From CAYWVR01 sp964461715 (GTDB lineage Bacteria > Planctomycetota > Phycisphaerae > FEN-1346): 64,000 nt of DNA. The DNA lies in NCBI GenBank assembly GCA_964461715.1, contig CAYWVR010000008.1, positions 52,745-116,744 of the forward strand, written 5' to 3'. The notes beneath the pieces are model-generated. The model saw nothing but the letters and a program-made list of their open reading frames with translations, was not told where the DNA came from and did no database searches. Made by a program: the position numbers and the translations under genes. Shown piece by piece: positions 8,565 to 18,263 of the stretch (positions are counted from its first letter, which is position 1; each line of letters begins with the position of its first letter).

Positions 8565-9728
8565 TCACGCGCTCGGTGCCACCTGCTTGCGGTACTCGGT
8601 CGGCGTCATCCCGGTCGCCTTCTTGAACGCCTGCGACAGGTATGACCCGTAGCCGTACCCCGCCTTGGCGGCGACGTCGGCCAGGGGCATCGACGTTTCG
8701 GCCAGCAACCGCTTGGCCCGTTCGAGCCGGGCGTAGCGGACCTCCTCGCCGGGCGTGCGGCCCAGGGCGTGGGTGAATCGGCGGGTCAGGGTGCGGCGCG
8801 ACATGCCAAGGTGCCAGGCGGCCTGCTCGACGCCGACGCCTTCGGAGAGGTGCTCGCGGATGAAGGCAATCGCCTCCACGACGTCCGGGTCCTCCACGGC
8901 AAAGTGGTCCGACGACGGCCGCACGATGATCGGTTGGGGCGGGATACGCGCGGACTCGGGCCGCCCGCCCGTCATCAGCTCGGCCAGCATGGTCGCGGCT
9001 CGGCGACCGATGGTCGATTCGTTGACCGGGACGCTGGAGATGGGCGGCCGGCCGAGGCGCCAGACCATGTCGCCGTTTCGCGTCCCCACCACCGCCACGT
9101 CCTCCGGCACGCGGGCCCCGCACCGGCGGCAGGCCAGTTCGACGCGGTACGCGTGGTGGTCGTCCCAGGTCATGATCCCCATGGGTTTCGGGAGACCGTC
9201 GATCCACTCGGCCAAGTCCGCCACCTGGTCGTTCAGCGACCAGCGAATGCTGGTGCGGGGTCCTTCATAGAACGGCTCAAGGGCCCCGCCCTCCGGCATC
9301 TCCTCGCACAGGCCCAGCCAGTGCTCGCGGCACAGATCGCGGAGGCTGCCGTGGCCGAAGTAGGCGGCGCGGCGGTAGCCGTGGCGGACGAAGTGACGCG
9401 CAACGAGACGGCCGGTCTCGCGGTGGTCGTGGCCGATGTGGGGGACCTCCGGGTGCACGGGGAACGTCGTGACGCTCACGAGCGCAATACCACGCTCCAC
9501 CAGGAGTTCGTTGAGACGGGGTTCTTTGGCGGCGGAGATGACGCCGTCGCCCTGGAACGCGGCCATGGTTTGGAGCCGGAGCGGATCGACCTCGTCGGAA
9601 AGATCGAGAAACTGCCAGCCGCGCCGCCGCCCCTCGTCGGTAATCCCTTCGAGCACACCGCTGCCGTAATCGGGCGTGACGCCGAAGATCAGGGCTACCC
9701 AGACGTCGGCGGTACGTCGTGAGGGCAT
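8565..9728 (-). CDS. XylR-type AraC family transcriptional regulator with periplasmic-binding-like sensor domain
   Basis: A DNA-binding regulator of 387 residues. The N-terminal part (about 5-270) has the LacI/periplasmic-binding-protein-like fold seen in XylR, with YGSGVLEGI near the start and PEDVAVVGTRNGD further on. The C-terminal 105 residues are an AraC double helix-turn-helix (GMSRRTLTRRF, then VAAKAGYGYGSYLSQAFKKATGMTP). Such proteins typically sense a sugar in the cytoplasm and activate sugar-use genes. I chose ATG 9728 because GGGAGG lies 8 bp upstream; an upstream GTG at 9758 is at or before the predicted transcript start. It is divergent from a PEP-CTERM protein. The inducer is unknown; xylose is a guess from the family name. 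Confidence 0.88.
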   Translation of the reverse strand: MPSRRTADVWVALIFGVTPDYGSGVLEGITDEGRRRGWQFLDLSDEVDPLRLQTMAAFQGDGVISAAKEPRLNELLVERGIALVSVTTFPVHPEVPHIGHDHRETGRLVARHFVRHGYRRAAYFGHGSLRDLCREHWLGLCEEMPEGGALEPFYEGPRTSIRWSLNDQVADLAEWIDGLPKPMGIMTWDDHHAYRVELACRRCGARVPEDVAVVGTRNGDMVWRLGRPPISSVPVNESTIGRRAATMLAELMTGGRPESARIPPQPIIVRPSSDHFAVEDPDVVEAIAFIREHLSEGVGVEQAAWHLGMSRRTLTRRFTHALGRTPGEEVRYARLERAKRLLAETSMPLADVAAKAGYGYGSYLSQAFKKATGMTPTEYRKQVAPSA

Positions 9729-9751
9729 CGTGCGGACCTCCCATCGGGGCT

Positions 9752-9760
9752 TTGTCACAA
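9752..9760. promoter_or_regulatory. Palindrome just downstream of the regulator's -10 element
   Basis: TTGTCACAA is an exact odd palindrome. It sits immediately downstream of the minus-strand -10 hexamer, about where the transcript should begin, a position suited to autorepression. The factor that binds is not known. Confidence 0.35.
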
Positions 9761-9761
9761 T

Positions 9762-9789
9762 ATCATAAGGATTTCGCCCTTTGGGTCAA
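9762..9789 (-). promoter_or_regulatory. Sigma-70-type promoter for the XylR/AraC regulator
   Basis: Read on the minus strand: TTGACC (9784-9789), a 16-nt spacer, then TATGAT (9762-9767). The predicted start of transcription falls near 9755, upstream of the ATG at 9728. Confidence 0.6.
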
Positions 9790-9892
9790 GCACGGAGCAT
9801 GGATCGGGGGTAGACTTCCGTGTCGGGCGGCTGGACCACCGTCGGACAGGACACGTCATCGCACAACTCGAATCACGGGAAGGAGACAGCAC

Positions 9893-10729
9893 ATGCGTTT
9901 TGAGGAGATGTCACGGACACGGGTCGTCGTACTGGCGATGGCCACGGTGATGCTCGGCGCCGCGGGTGCCAACGCCGCGGTGATTGACTTCGACGTGGCG
10001 TCGGATCTGGACGATTTCGCCGAAAGCGGCCTCACGAGCGGATTGCAGTTCGAGCACAGCACCGCCACTGGCCCGGACGGCAACAGCGGGATCCTCAACT
10101 ACACGGGAGCCGCCGACGACAAGAGCGAAAGCATCGTCTACGACGCCCAGGGGCTCGACTTCAGCGGCCAAAGCACCCTGACGGTCGCCGTCTCGTTCCT
10201 GTACGACGCCGACGAACCGGGCAACGACGGCGGTCACCGCGTGGGCGTTGGGTTCGTGGCCAACAAGGGCGCCGACGGCGGGACGTTCTACAGCTTGGAC
10301 CAAGCCATGGTGCTGGTGCGGCTCGAAATCACCGACGAAAGCGAGGACGAGTACACCTGGAAAGCCCAGCACTTCCGGGGCGACGGCAGCCACTATGAGG
10401 ACGCCGACAACGGCAGCAAGGTCACCCTGACCGACGACACGTGGTACACGCTGGAGGCAGACTTCGTGGCGGACGCGAGCGACGTATTCAGCTTCAGCGC
10501 CACGCTGACCGAGGCCGACGGCGACAGCGTGACCAACGGCTCCTACAGCGACAGCTGGGAGGATGCCAACGCCACCATGGCCGGCGACACGGCCGCTTAC
10601 GGGGCGATCCGGAGCGACTATCGGGCCCGGGCCACGGCGTTCGACGACTTCACGGTTGTTCCCGAGCCGGCCACGCTGGCCCTGCTGGGCCTCGGCGGCT
10701 TGGCAACCTTGATTCGCCGCCGCCGCTGA
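9893..10729 (+). CDS. PEP-CTERM sorting domain protein, function unknown (1 of 3)
   Basis: An exported 278-residue protein with a signal peptide (residues 1-29, ending GANA) and a C-terminal PEP-CTERM tag: VPEPATLALLGLGG followed by a short hydrophobic helix and RRRR. The tag is recognised by an exosortase, which cuts at the Pro-Glu-Pro motif and usually couples the protein to extracellular matrix export. The middle (about 30-255) is an acidic, Asp/Gly/Thr-rich beta-sandwich-like region without a family I recognise; lectin-like is possible. The start has GGGAAGGAG upstream. It is divergent from the XylR/AraC regulator and followed by a strong terminator. No exosortase gene lies in this window. 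Confidence 0.85.
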   Translation: MRFEEMSRTRVVVLAMATVMLGAAGANAAVIDFDVASDLDDFAESGLTSGLQFEHSTATGPDGNSGILNYTGAADDKSESIVYDAQGLDFSGQSTLTVAVSFLYDADEPGNDGGHRVGVGFVANKGADGGTFYSLDQAMVLVRLEITDESEDEYTWKAQHFRGDGSHYEDADNGSKVTLTDDTWYTLEADFVADASDVFSFSATLTEADGDSVTNGSYSDSWEDANATMAGDTAAYGAIRSDYRARATAFDDFTVVPEPATLALLGLGGLATLIRRRR

Positions 10730-10748
10730 CTGCCGCAAGCCGGGGAAC

Positions 10749-10782
10749 GGGCGGGTCTCGCACCGGGGGATCCGCCCTTTTT
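10749..10782 (+). terminator. Rho-independent terminator
   Basis: GGGCGGGTC pairs with GATCCGCCC (9 bp with one G-U) across an 11-nt loop and is followed directly by five T. It is 20 bp after the first PEP-CTERM gene and separates it from the next one. Confidence 0.75.
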
Positions 10783-10837
10783 GCGCCCGTCATCCGCAAC
10801 TCGCTACGGACCCTGAAATGACGAAGGGGTACCCTCC

Positions 10838-12349
10838 ATGCTCCGCTCTGCCTTGCGCGCTCTATCGACGTTGACCTTCTTGGTCCTGCTGGCCGCACCG
10901 GCCCTTGCCCAGACCACGCCGCCGCAGCAGGTGACCGTGGCCGACGAAGGGGCCTGGTGCTGGCTCGCCGCGCCGCGTGCCGTGATGGACGGCCCGACGC
11001 TCGTGACCGGGTCGGTCTCGCTCGACGGCGACATCCAGGCCGTCGTCACCGACCTGTCGGACCTCGGGGCGATCACTTCGGTCACCCATAACGTCCACGC
11101 CGACTACGACGCCAACGACCACAACGCCAATGCGTTCGTCAAGACGAGCGACGGGCGGTGGACCAGCTTCTACAGCATCCACTCCTACGGCGAGATCGAC
11201 TACGCCACGACCGTCTCGCCCAACGACCTGTCGGCCTGGACCGGGCACACCGACATCGGGACGAACATCGAGGAGGCCCCCGGATCGAGCTTCGACTTCG
11301 GGGCCACCTACTCCAACCCCCACCGCCTCACGAACGACGCCGACGAGGTGCTCCTGATGTGGCGGGGTAGGAGCGGGGAACAGGGCTACAGCCACGGGAC
11401 CTACAGCCCCCCGACGCAGTCGTGGTTGTGGACCGACGCCGAGGTGCTTGTCGACACCACGCTGCCGGACAACCCGAACACAGGCCTCCCCGCCCGCCCG
11501 TACACCATGTACGCCCAGGGGGACGGGCGACTCGGCGTGGCTTACAACGACGACCATCCCGACCGCGAGGACGCGAACGTCAACAACGTCTACTACGCCG
11601 AGATCCGCCGCGAGACCGGCGGGAACCTGGCCTGGTACCGGGCCGACGGGACCAAGATTCAGAATCTCTCCGCCGGGCCGCTCACCACCGGTCAGGGAGA
11701 GGTCGTCTTCGACCGCGATGAAGCCGATCCGAGCACCACCGGGCAGAACTCCTGGATCGAGCACGTGGCCTACGACGACCAGCACCGGCCGGCCATCACG
11801 TACGCCACCTTCATCGAGACGGCCGAGGACAACGTCTACCGGCACCAGTACCACCGGGCCAAGTGGAACGGGACGGAGTGGGTCGACCGCGTGCTGGTCG
11901 AGGACGCCGGGGGGTCGCCGGCCGACATCGAGAACTTCAACCCCTCCATGACGTACTACTCCGGCGGGATCGTCATGGACCCGCAGGACCCGGACATCGT
12001 CTACCTGTCGAAGGAGACGGGCGGGACGTTCGAGATCTTCCAGTACGTCACCGAGGACGACGGCGAGGCGTGGGACGTGACGCAACTGACCGACAGCCCC
12101 GAGGGGGTCGAGAACATCCGGCCGTACGTGCCCGAGGGCGAGCGGGACGAGGACCTGCAGATGGTCCTGTTCCTGTCGGGGCGTTTCGACTACTACGCGA
12201 ACGAAGGGGCCCGGTTCTGGAACTCCAGCATGCCCGACGTCAACTACGACACGTCGGTCGAGCTGTGGATCCAACAGGTTCCGGAGCCCGCGACGCTGGG
12301 GCTGGTGGGTCTGGGCTTAGCCGGACTCCTCCTCCGCCGCCGGCGCTGA
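10838..12349 (+). CDS. BNR-repeat-like exported protein with PEP-CTERM tag (2 of 3)
   Basis: A 503-residue exported protein. Residues 1-24 are a signal peptide (ending PALAQ). The body resembles the BNR_4 / sialidase-like beta-propeller family seen in polysaccharide-degrading bacteria: it opens with the ADEGAWCWLAAPRAV region and continues with repeated Asp/Tyr/Trp-rich blades. The chain ends VPEPATLGLVGLGLAG then RRRR, a PEP-CTERM tag. Members of this group are often annotated as BNR repeat-containing or polysaccharide-lyase-like, without proven activity. The start is ATG 10838 with GAAGGGG upstream. It follows another PEP-CTERM gene but has a terminator in front, so it is probably transcribed on its own. 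Confidence 0.82.
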   Translation: MLRSALRALSTLTFLVLLAAPALAQTTPPQQVTVADEGAWCWLAAPRAVMDGPTLVTGSVSLDGDIQAVVTDLSDLGAITSVTHNVHADYDANDHNANAFVKTSDGRWTSFYSIHSYGEIDYATTVSPNDLSAWTGHTDIGTNIEEAPGSSFDFGATYSNPHRLTNDADEVLLMWRGRSGEQGYSHGTYSPPTQSWLWTDAEVLVDTTLPDNPNTGLPARPYTMYAQGDGRLGVAYNDDHPDREDANVNNVYYAEIRRETGGNLAWYRADGTKIQNLSAGPLTTGQGEVVFDRDEADPSTTGQNSWIEHVAYDDQHRPAITYATFIETAEDNVYRHQYHRAKWNGTEWVDRVLVEDAGGSPADIENFNPSMTYYSGGIVMDPQDPDIVYLSKETGGTFEIFQYVTEDDGEAWDVTQLTDSPEGVENIRPYVPEGERDEDLQMVLFLSGRFDYYANEGARFWNSSMPDVNYDTSVELWIQQVPEPATLGLVGLGLAGLLLRRRR

Positions 12350-12490
12350 ACCCCCCGTCCTGAGCGCCGGCGTGGGGAGGCGGAGTTGCGGGGAGAGCGG
12401 AAGGGCCGCGAGGATGTCCGGCAGGCCCCGCAACCGGCCCGGCCGGTCGGTCCGCGACCCCGCCGTCTTCTTCACTTGCGCGTTCCGACG

Positions 12491-13396
12491 CTACCCCGCC
12501 CGCGGATGGGCCGCCTCGTAGACTTCCTTGAGGCGGCCGGCGGTGACATGGGTGTAGATCTGGGTGGTCGAGAGGCTGCGGTGGCCGAGCAGTTCCTGGA
12601 CGGCCCGCAGGTCCGCCCCGCGCTCGAGCATGTGCGTCGCGAACGAATGGCGAAGCGTGTGCGGCGAGACGGAAGGGTCGAGGCCGGCGGCGGCGAGGTA
12701 CTTGGCGAGCTTGCGGCGGACGCTGCGGGCGCTCAGGCGCCGCCCGTGACGGTTCACGAACACCGCCTTCTCCGTCCGCGGGGCGAGTCCCCGGCGCGCG
12801 GCAAAGTAGGCCTCCAGGGTCGCCAGCGCGTACGACCCGAGCGGGGCGAGGCGTTCCCGCCGCCCCTTGCCGCGCACCCGGACCACCTCTCCGATGGGGT
12901 CGACGTCCCCCAGGTCGAGCCCCACGAGCTCGCCGACGCGCATGCCGGTCGAGTAAAGGGTCTCGAGGATGGCCCGGTCGCGGAGCGTCAGCGGATCGGT
13001 GTCGTCGGGCGCCGCGAGGAGCCGTTCGACCTCCTCGGGCTCGAGGAACTTCGGCAGCCGCTTCTCCTGGCGCGGGGTCCGGATGGCCTGGACGGGGTTC
13101 GAGCCGACGTGGCCCTCGCGGGCGAGGAACTTGTAGAACGATCGAAGCGTCGCGAGCTTCCGCGCGATGGTGGTCCGCTGGTAATCCTCTTGGCGAAGCT
13201 CGGCGAGGTACCGCCGGAGGTCGAGCGGTGCGACGGCACAGACGGTCCGGGCGGGCGGGGGCGGGTCGGCGTCAGGACCGGCGAGGAAGGCGAAGAACTG
13301 GGCGAGGTCCGAGGCGTAGCTTCGGAGCGTGTGGGCGGAGAAGTTCCGCTGGTGCTCGAGGTACGCCAGGAACGCGCGCGCGAGGTCGGGGGTCAT
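12491..13396 (-). CDS. xerC: Tyrosine recombinase XerC
   Basis: Site-specific recombinase that resolves chromosome dimers at dif. The N-terminal SAM-like domain (FLAYLEHQRNFSAHTLRSYA) is followed by the catalytic domain with the expected residues: Arg in TGMRVGEL, Lys in VRGKGRRERL, HxxR in HTLRHSFATH, and His plus the nucleophilic Tyr in LGHRSLSTTQIYTHV. The 301-residue length equals that of E. coli XerC. The start at ATG 13396 overlaps the stop of the small upstream gene (ATGA), indicating coupling. There are no phage or integron genes nearby, so this is the housekeeping enzyme rather than a mobile-element integrase. XerC and XerD are hard to tell apart by eye. Confidence 0.92.
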   Translation of the reverse strand: MTPDLARAFLAYLEHQRNFSAHTLRSYASDLAQFFAFLAGPDADPPPPARTVCAVAPLDLRRYLAELRQEDYQRTTIARKLATLRSFYKFLAREGHVGSNPVQAIRTPRQEKRLPKFLEPEEVERLLAAPDDTDPLTLRDRAILETLYSTGMRVGELVGLDLGDVDPIGEVVRVRGKGRRERLAPLGSYALATLEAYFAARRGLAPRTEKAVFVNRHGRRLSARSVRRKLAKYLAAAGLDPSVSPHTLRHSFATHMLERGADLRAVQELLGHRSLSTTQIYTHVTAGRLKEVYEAAHPRAG

Positions 13397-13635
13397 GCGG
13401 CAGGTCCGTCCTCGTCCGGGCCGGCGACGGATCGGCCCGTGACGCGGCTGAGGAGGCGGCGATTGATCTGGCGCGAGAGGACCGCCGCGTCGAACCAGTC
13501 GAAATCGAGGTCGGGGTCCTCGGCCCAAGTCATGAGCCCGCCGATGGCGTCTTCCTCGTCGCCGCACCCGCAACGGACGAGGAACCGCTCGCGTCCCTTG
13601 ACGAGGGCGAACCGGTTGGGCGCGTCGGGGGCCAT
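13393..13635 (-). CDS. Small conserved-looking protein coupled to xerC
   Basis: An 80-residue acidic protein. It starts MAPDAPNRFALVKGRERF and contains CGCGDEEDA and a DLDFDWFDAAVLSRQINRRL helix. I do not recognise a family. GAAGGA stands seven bases before ATG 13635, and the stop codon overlaps the xerC start in an ATGA, so the two are very likely one operon. The pair of close cysteines could bind a metal but is too little for a firm call. Confidence 0.65.
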   Translation of the reverse strand: MAPDAPNRFALVKGRERFLVRCGCGDEEDAIGGLMTWAEDPDLDFDWFDAAVLSRQINRRLLSRVTGRSVAGPDEDGPAA

Positions 13636-13740
13636 GGCGATCCTTCGCGGTCGGGGGCGCGGCCGGGCAGGGAGACGCACCCCTCTTTCATGATATATCG
13701 GCACGCGGGGGCGGAAGCCTTGAGTGCAACAGCGGAGGGT

Positions 13741-13826
13741 CCATGGTTCCAAGTCCAAGGCGCCGAGGCGGTCGCCGGCGGGGCGGTCGTCCTCCAACCT
13801 TGAACGTGGGACCGCCCCCCTTGAAC
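13741..13826. repeat. Heptamer-phased repeat, copy 2
   Basis: 7-mers GGTTCCA, AGTCCAA and GGCGCCG at 13745-13765, then CCTTGAA-CGTGGGA at 13798-13811 and a third CCTTGAA at 13819-13825. The right half is the inverted sense of the left, as in the copy at 35.2 kb. It lies between the divergent xerC operon and galK. Confidence 0.45.
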
Positions 13827-13838
13827 CGCCTTTTGCCG

Positions 13839-13867
13839 TTGACCGGCCCCGGCGGCGGCGCTACACT
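13839..13867 (+). promoter_or_regulatory. Sigma-70-type promoter for galK
   Basis: TTGACC (13839-13844), a 17-nt spacer, then TACACT (13862-13867), 29 bp before the galK ATG. Confidence 0.6.
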
Positions 13868-13896
13868 CCGCACGCACGGGTTTCGAGGGGCCGGCC

Positions 13897-15090
<1,194 letters not shown>

Positions 15091-15160
15091 TGGGCCTCGG
15101 CCGTACGGCCGTCGGCTCGGCGGGGCCGCCTGGACGTTGCCTGTCGGAGGGGGCTACAAG

Positions 15161-16168
15161 ATGATCGCCTATATCCAGAAACTCTCGCGCGGCGAGGACC
15201 TCACGCTGGAGGAGTCGCGCGAGGCGATGACCGAGATCATGGAGGGGCGGGCCTCGCCGGCCCAGATCGCCGCCCACCTGACGGCCCTCTCCGTGAAGGG
15301 CCCGACGCCCGACGAGATCGCGGGGGCCGCCCTGGTCATGCGCGCCAAGGCCACGCCCATCGACGTCGGCGACCTGGATGTCGTGGACACGTGCGGCACG
15401 GGGGGGACGGGGAAGAAGCGATTTAATGTCTCGACGTGTGCGGCCCTGGTGGCGGCCGGGGCGGGGGCCTACGTGGCCAAGCACGGCAACCGCGGGGCGA
15501 CGAGCAAGTGCGGATCGAGCGACGTCCTCGAAGCCCTCGGGGTCAATGTCTATGCCTCTCCGGAGACCATCGCCGCCTGCGTCCGCGAGTGCCGCATGGG
15601 GTTCCTCTTCGCCCCGCAGCTCCACGGGGCGATGAAGTACGCCGTCCCGGTGCGCAAAGACATCGGAATCCGAACCATCTTCAACGTCCTCGGGCCGCTG
15701 ACGAATCCCGCCGGCGCGCGGCGACAGGTGATGGGTGTCTATGCGCCGGAGTTGGTGGAGGTGATCGGGGGGGTGCTCGCGCGGCTGGAGGCCGAGCACG
15801 CCCTGGTCGTACACGCCCGGGACGGGCTCGACGAGATCACCCTCGCCGGGACGACCCGCGTCGCGGAGGTCCGGGAGGGGAAGGTCCGCCTCTACGAGGT
15901 CGCGCCGGACGACTTCGGCCTGTCGCGGGTCGACCTTGGCGACGAGATGTGCGCCTCGGCCGAGGAAGGGGCGGCGATGCTGCGGGAGGTCCTCGACGGG
16001 ACTCTCGGTCCCCGCCGCGACACCGTCGTCGCCAACGCCGCCGCCGCTGTCTACGTCGCGGGTCTCGCCCCCGACCTGGCCTCCGGCGCCCGGGTCGCCG
16101 CCCGGAGCCTCGACTCCGGCGCCGCGCGGGGAGTGCTGGAGGCGCTCGTGGAACGGAGCCGGGCGTAG
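15161..16168 (+). CDS. trpD: Anthranilate phosphoribosyltransferase
   Basis: Second step of tryptophan synthesis: transfer of phosphoribose from PRPP to anthranilate. The PRPP/Mg motif VDTCGTGGTGKKRFNVST is present at about residue 72, followed by KHGNRGATSKCGSSDVLEALG and the FNVLGPLTNPA region, all diagnostic of the TrpD fold. The 335-residue length is normal. ATG 15161 is chosen because CGGAGGGGG lies just upstream; a longer frame starting at 15077 would add a non-conserved extension overlapping galK. No other trp gene is near, so tryptophan genes are scattered in this genome. Confidence 0.94.
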   Translation: MIAYIQKLSRGEDLTLEESREAMTEIMEGRASPAQIAAHLTALSVKGPTPDEIAGAALVMRAKATPIDVGDLDVVDTCGTGGTGKKRFNVSTCAALVAAGAGAYVAKHGNRGATSKCGSSDVLEALGVNVYASPETIAACVRECRMGFLFAPQLHGAMKYAVPVRKDIGIRTIFNVLGPLTNPAGARRQVMGVYAPELVEVIGGVLARLEAEHALVVHARDGLDEITLAGTTRVAEVREGKVRLYEVAPDDFGLSRVDLGDEMCASAEEGAAMLREVLDGTLGPRRDTVVANAAAAVYVAGLAPDLASGARVAARSLDSGAARGVLEALVERSRA

Positions 16169-16249
16169 GGCGTTTCGCGGGCCGTGGCCCTTTCGCGCAC
16201 GAGGGAAAGCGCTCGCCGTCGGCGTCATGCCTAACGGATGGCGAGATGT

Positions 16250-16711
16250 CTACGCCGTGTGATGCCCCAGGTCCGCCAGGGTCGGGTCGGCGAGCCTGGC
16301 GTAATCCTCCCAGGCCAACAGGACGGAGTCCTCGTGGGTGCCGGCGGGGATGAGGATGCGGTCCTCCTCGGCGAGGCTCGTCTCGACGTAGAGGGTCAGG
16401 CCGTAGGGTTTGCCGAAGGGGGGCATGGCCCCGATCTCGCAGTCGGGGAAGATCTTGGCGATCTCCTCCTCGGTTGCGAGGGCCACGTCCTCGGCCCCGG
16501 CCGCCTCCTTGACCTGGGCCATGTCAAGGACGTAGGTCGCCGGGACGACGCACATGGCGAAGTCGCCGCCGGCCCGGACCAGGACGACCTTGGCGACGTC
16601 CTCGCCGGTGATGTGCTCGGCGGCCGCCACCTCCTGGGCCGTGTACCGGGCCGGATGGTGCCGCAACTCGAACTTCACCTGGTTCTCCTTGAGCAACTTG
16701 ACGAGGTCCAT
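16250..16711 (-). CDS. YbaK/ProX-type aminoacyl-tRNA deacylase
   Basis: A 153-residue single-domain protein of the YbaK/ProX (prolyl-tRNA synthetase INS-like) family, which hydrolyses mischarged aminoacyl-tRNA in trans. The family's conserved lysine is seen in GEDVAKVVLVRAGG at about residue 40. The typical AMPPFGKPYGLTLYVE and HEDSVLLAWEDY segments follow. GGAGG stands ahead of ATG 16711. Whether it acts on Cys-, Ala- or other mischarged tRNAs cannot be told. It converges on trpD. Confidence 0.85.
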   Translation of the reverse strand: MDLVKLLKENQVKFELRHHPARYTAQEVAAAEHITGEDVAKVVLVRAGGDFAMCVVPATYVLDMAQVKEAAGAEDVALATEEEIAKIFPDCEIGAMPPFGKPYGLTLYVETSLAEEDRILIPAGTHEDSVLLAWEDYARLADPTLADLGHHTA

Positions 16712-16861
16712 GGTCGGTTTCCTCCGCCTGCGGGTCCGAGGACGGTTCACGTCCATGGTAACGCGCCGGGGGAAGTCGGTGCGCCGGGGGCGCATCTTTT
16801 CTGGAGACGAGGGGCGAGCCCGGGGGCAGCCGGCCCGGGGCGTCCGCGCCCCGGCGGGGCG

Positions 16862-18241
16862 TTACGGTTGCAGGTTGCCGGCGATGCCGGCCAGGGTCTC
16901 GTCCCCCTCCGTCTGGCGGCGACAGGCGGCCAGGCGGTCGTAGACCTCCTTGGCGCGGCGGTGAAGGGGCATGAGGTCCGGGTCGGCGGGCGTGGGAAGT
17001 TGGCCGGCGGCGGCCTGCAGGACGTCGGCGACCTGGACGGTCGAGGGGTCGCGGGCGAGCGTCCAGGCGGGCTCGTCCTCGTGGCCACGCGGGGCCGTCC
17101 GGACCAGGACCTGCGCGTCCTCGAGCCGCGAGACGATCTCGCGGACGTGGGGTCGCGCGACGCCGGCGGCATCGACGAAGGTGGTCAGCGGGGTGGGCCC
17201 GTTGCCCGAGAGGAACCGCTTCGTCGCCGCCAGGGCCACGACCAGGGCCGCGAACTCCGCGGGCAGGAACCGGCTCTCGCGCCGGGCCTGCTGGTCGGCC
17301 TCGGCCCGGGCCAGGTCGCGCATGTTCTGGACGACGTAGGCGAGCTCGCATCCGAACAGCACGATGATCCACGTGACGTAGATCCACATGAAGAAGACGG
17401 GGACGACCGAGAGGTTCCCGTAGATGTTGTGTGGGCCGATGGCGTATTGCATGTAGATTTGGAAGGCGTATCGGCCGAGGACGTGCCAGACCGTTCCCGC
17501 CACGATCGCCCCCGTCATGGCCGCGCGGAACCGGACCTCGGCGTTCGGCAGCAGGGTGTAAACGAGATAGAGGACGAACCAGACGCCGAGCAGCGTCACG
17601 GCCCATTCGCCGAGCCCCGTCAGGTACGTCGGGACGCCCGAGGCCAGGGCGCGGCCCTCCAGCGCGGTCCCGAGGTACAGGGCCACCGCGACCGCCAGGG
17701 GCCCGACCGTCAGGATGAGCCAGAACATGGCCCACCTGCGCCAGAAGGAGCGTTTCTCGCTGACCTGCCAGATGCGGTTCGTCGCCGCCTCCAGCGTCCC
17801 GAGGGCGTTGGTGGCGACGAAAAAGAGGAAGATGAATCCGATGATGGCGGCGGCGCTGACTCGCTGGCGGGCCTCGGCGACGATCTGGTTGATCTGACTC
17901 GGCAGGTCGACCCCGCCCTCCTTCATGCGAATCTCGCTGATGTTGAGGATGTCGAAGACGTACTGGAGGGCCCGGCTGCCGAAGTCCGTCCCGCCCGCGA
18001 CGAGGCTCACGACGAGCATGAAGATCACCAGGAGCGGGATGATCGAGAGGAGGGTCTTGTACGTCAGGTCGCCGGCCACGGTCAGCAGGCGGTCGCGCCT
18101 CAGCTGGCGCCCGCAGTACCGCCAGAGGCGGATCTGGTAGACGGCCAGGCGTCCCCACCGGGACAGCTCGCCGGAGGGGCTTTCCATCAGCCGCCGCACC
18201 TGCTCGCGGAAGCGGTTGAAGTGGGCTCGAAGGTCGAGCAC
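16862..18241 (-). CDS. YihY/BrkB family inner membrane protein with C-terminal winged-helix-like domain
   Basis: A 459-residue polytopic membrane protein of the YihY (formerly RNase BN/BrkB) family; six hydrophobic helices lie between about residues 40 and 305. Family signatures include LTYKTLLSIIPLLVI and TVWHVLGRYAFQIYMQYA, then NIYGNLSVVPVFFMWIYVTW. After the membrane part comes a cytoplasmic tail (about 330-459) resembling a winged helix, with VARPHVREIVSRLEDAQVLVR. The GTG start at 18241 is supported by AAGGAGG upstream. Transport or export has been suggested for the family but is not established. Confidence 0.85.
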   Translation of the reverse strand: MLDLRAHFNRFREQVRRLMESPSGELSRWGRLAVYQIRLWRYCGRQLRRDRLLTVAGDLTYKTLLSIIPLLVIFMLVVSLVAGGTDFGSRALQYVFDILNISEIRMKEGGVDLPSQINQIVAEARQRVSAAAIIGFIFLFFVATNALGTLEAATNRIWQVSEKRSFWRRWAMFWLILTVGPLAVAVALYLGTALEGRALASGVPTYLTGLGEWAVTLLGVWFVLYLVYTLLPNAEVRFRAAMTGAIVAGTVWHVLGRYAFQIYMQYAIGPHNIYGNLSVVPVFFMWIYVTWIIVLFGCELAYVVQNMRDLARAEADQQARRESRFLPAEFAALVVALAATKRFLSGNGPTPLTTFVDAAGVARPHVREIVSRLEDAQVLVRTAPRGHEDEPAWTLARDPSTVQVADVLQAAAGQLPTPADPDLMPLHRRAKEVYDRLAACRRQTEGDETLAGIAGNLQP

Positions 18242-18263
18242 GCCGCCCTCCTTGGACGGGAGA

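Noticed and set aside
9781..9816. A plus-strand promoter TTGGGT ... TAGACT for the first PEP-CTERM gene.
   Set aside because: The spacer would be 24 nt, far outside the usual range; the true -35 or activator site was not found.
12491..13396. The tyrosine recombinase as the integrase of a mobile element.
   Set aside because: Length and motifs match housekeeping XerC; no att repeats, excisionase or phage genes lie nearby.
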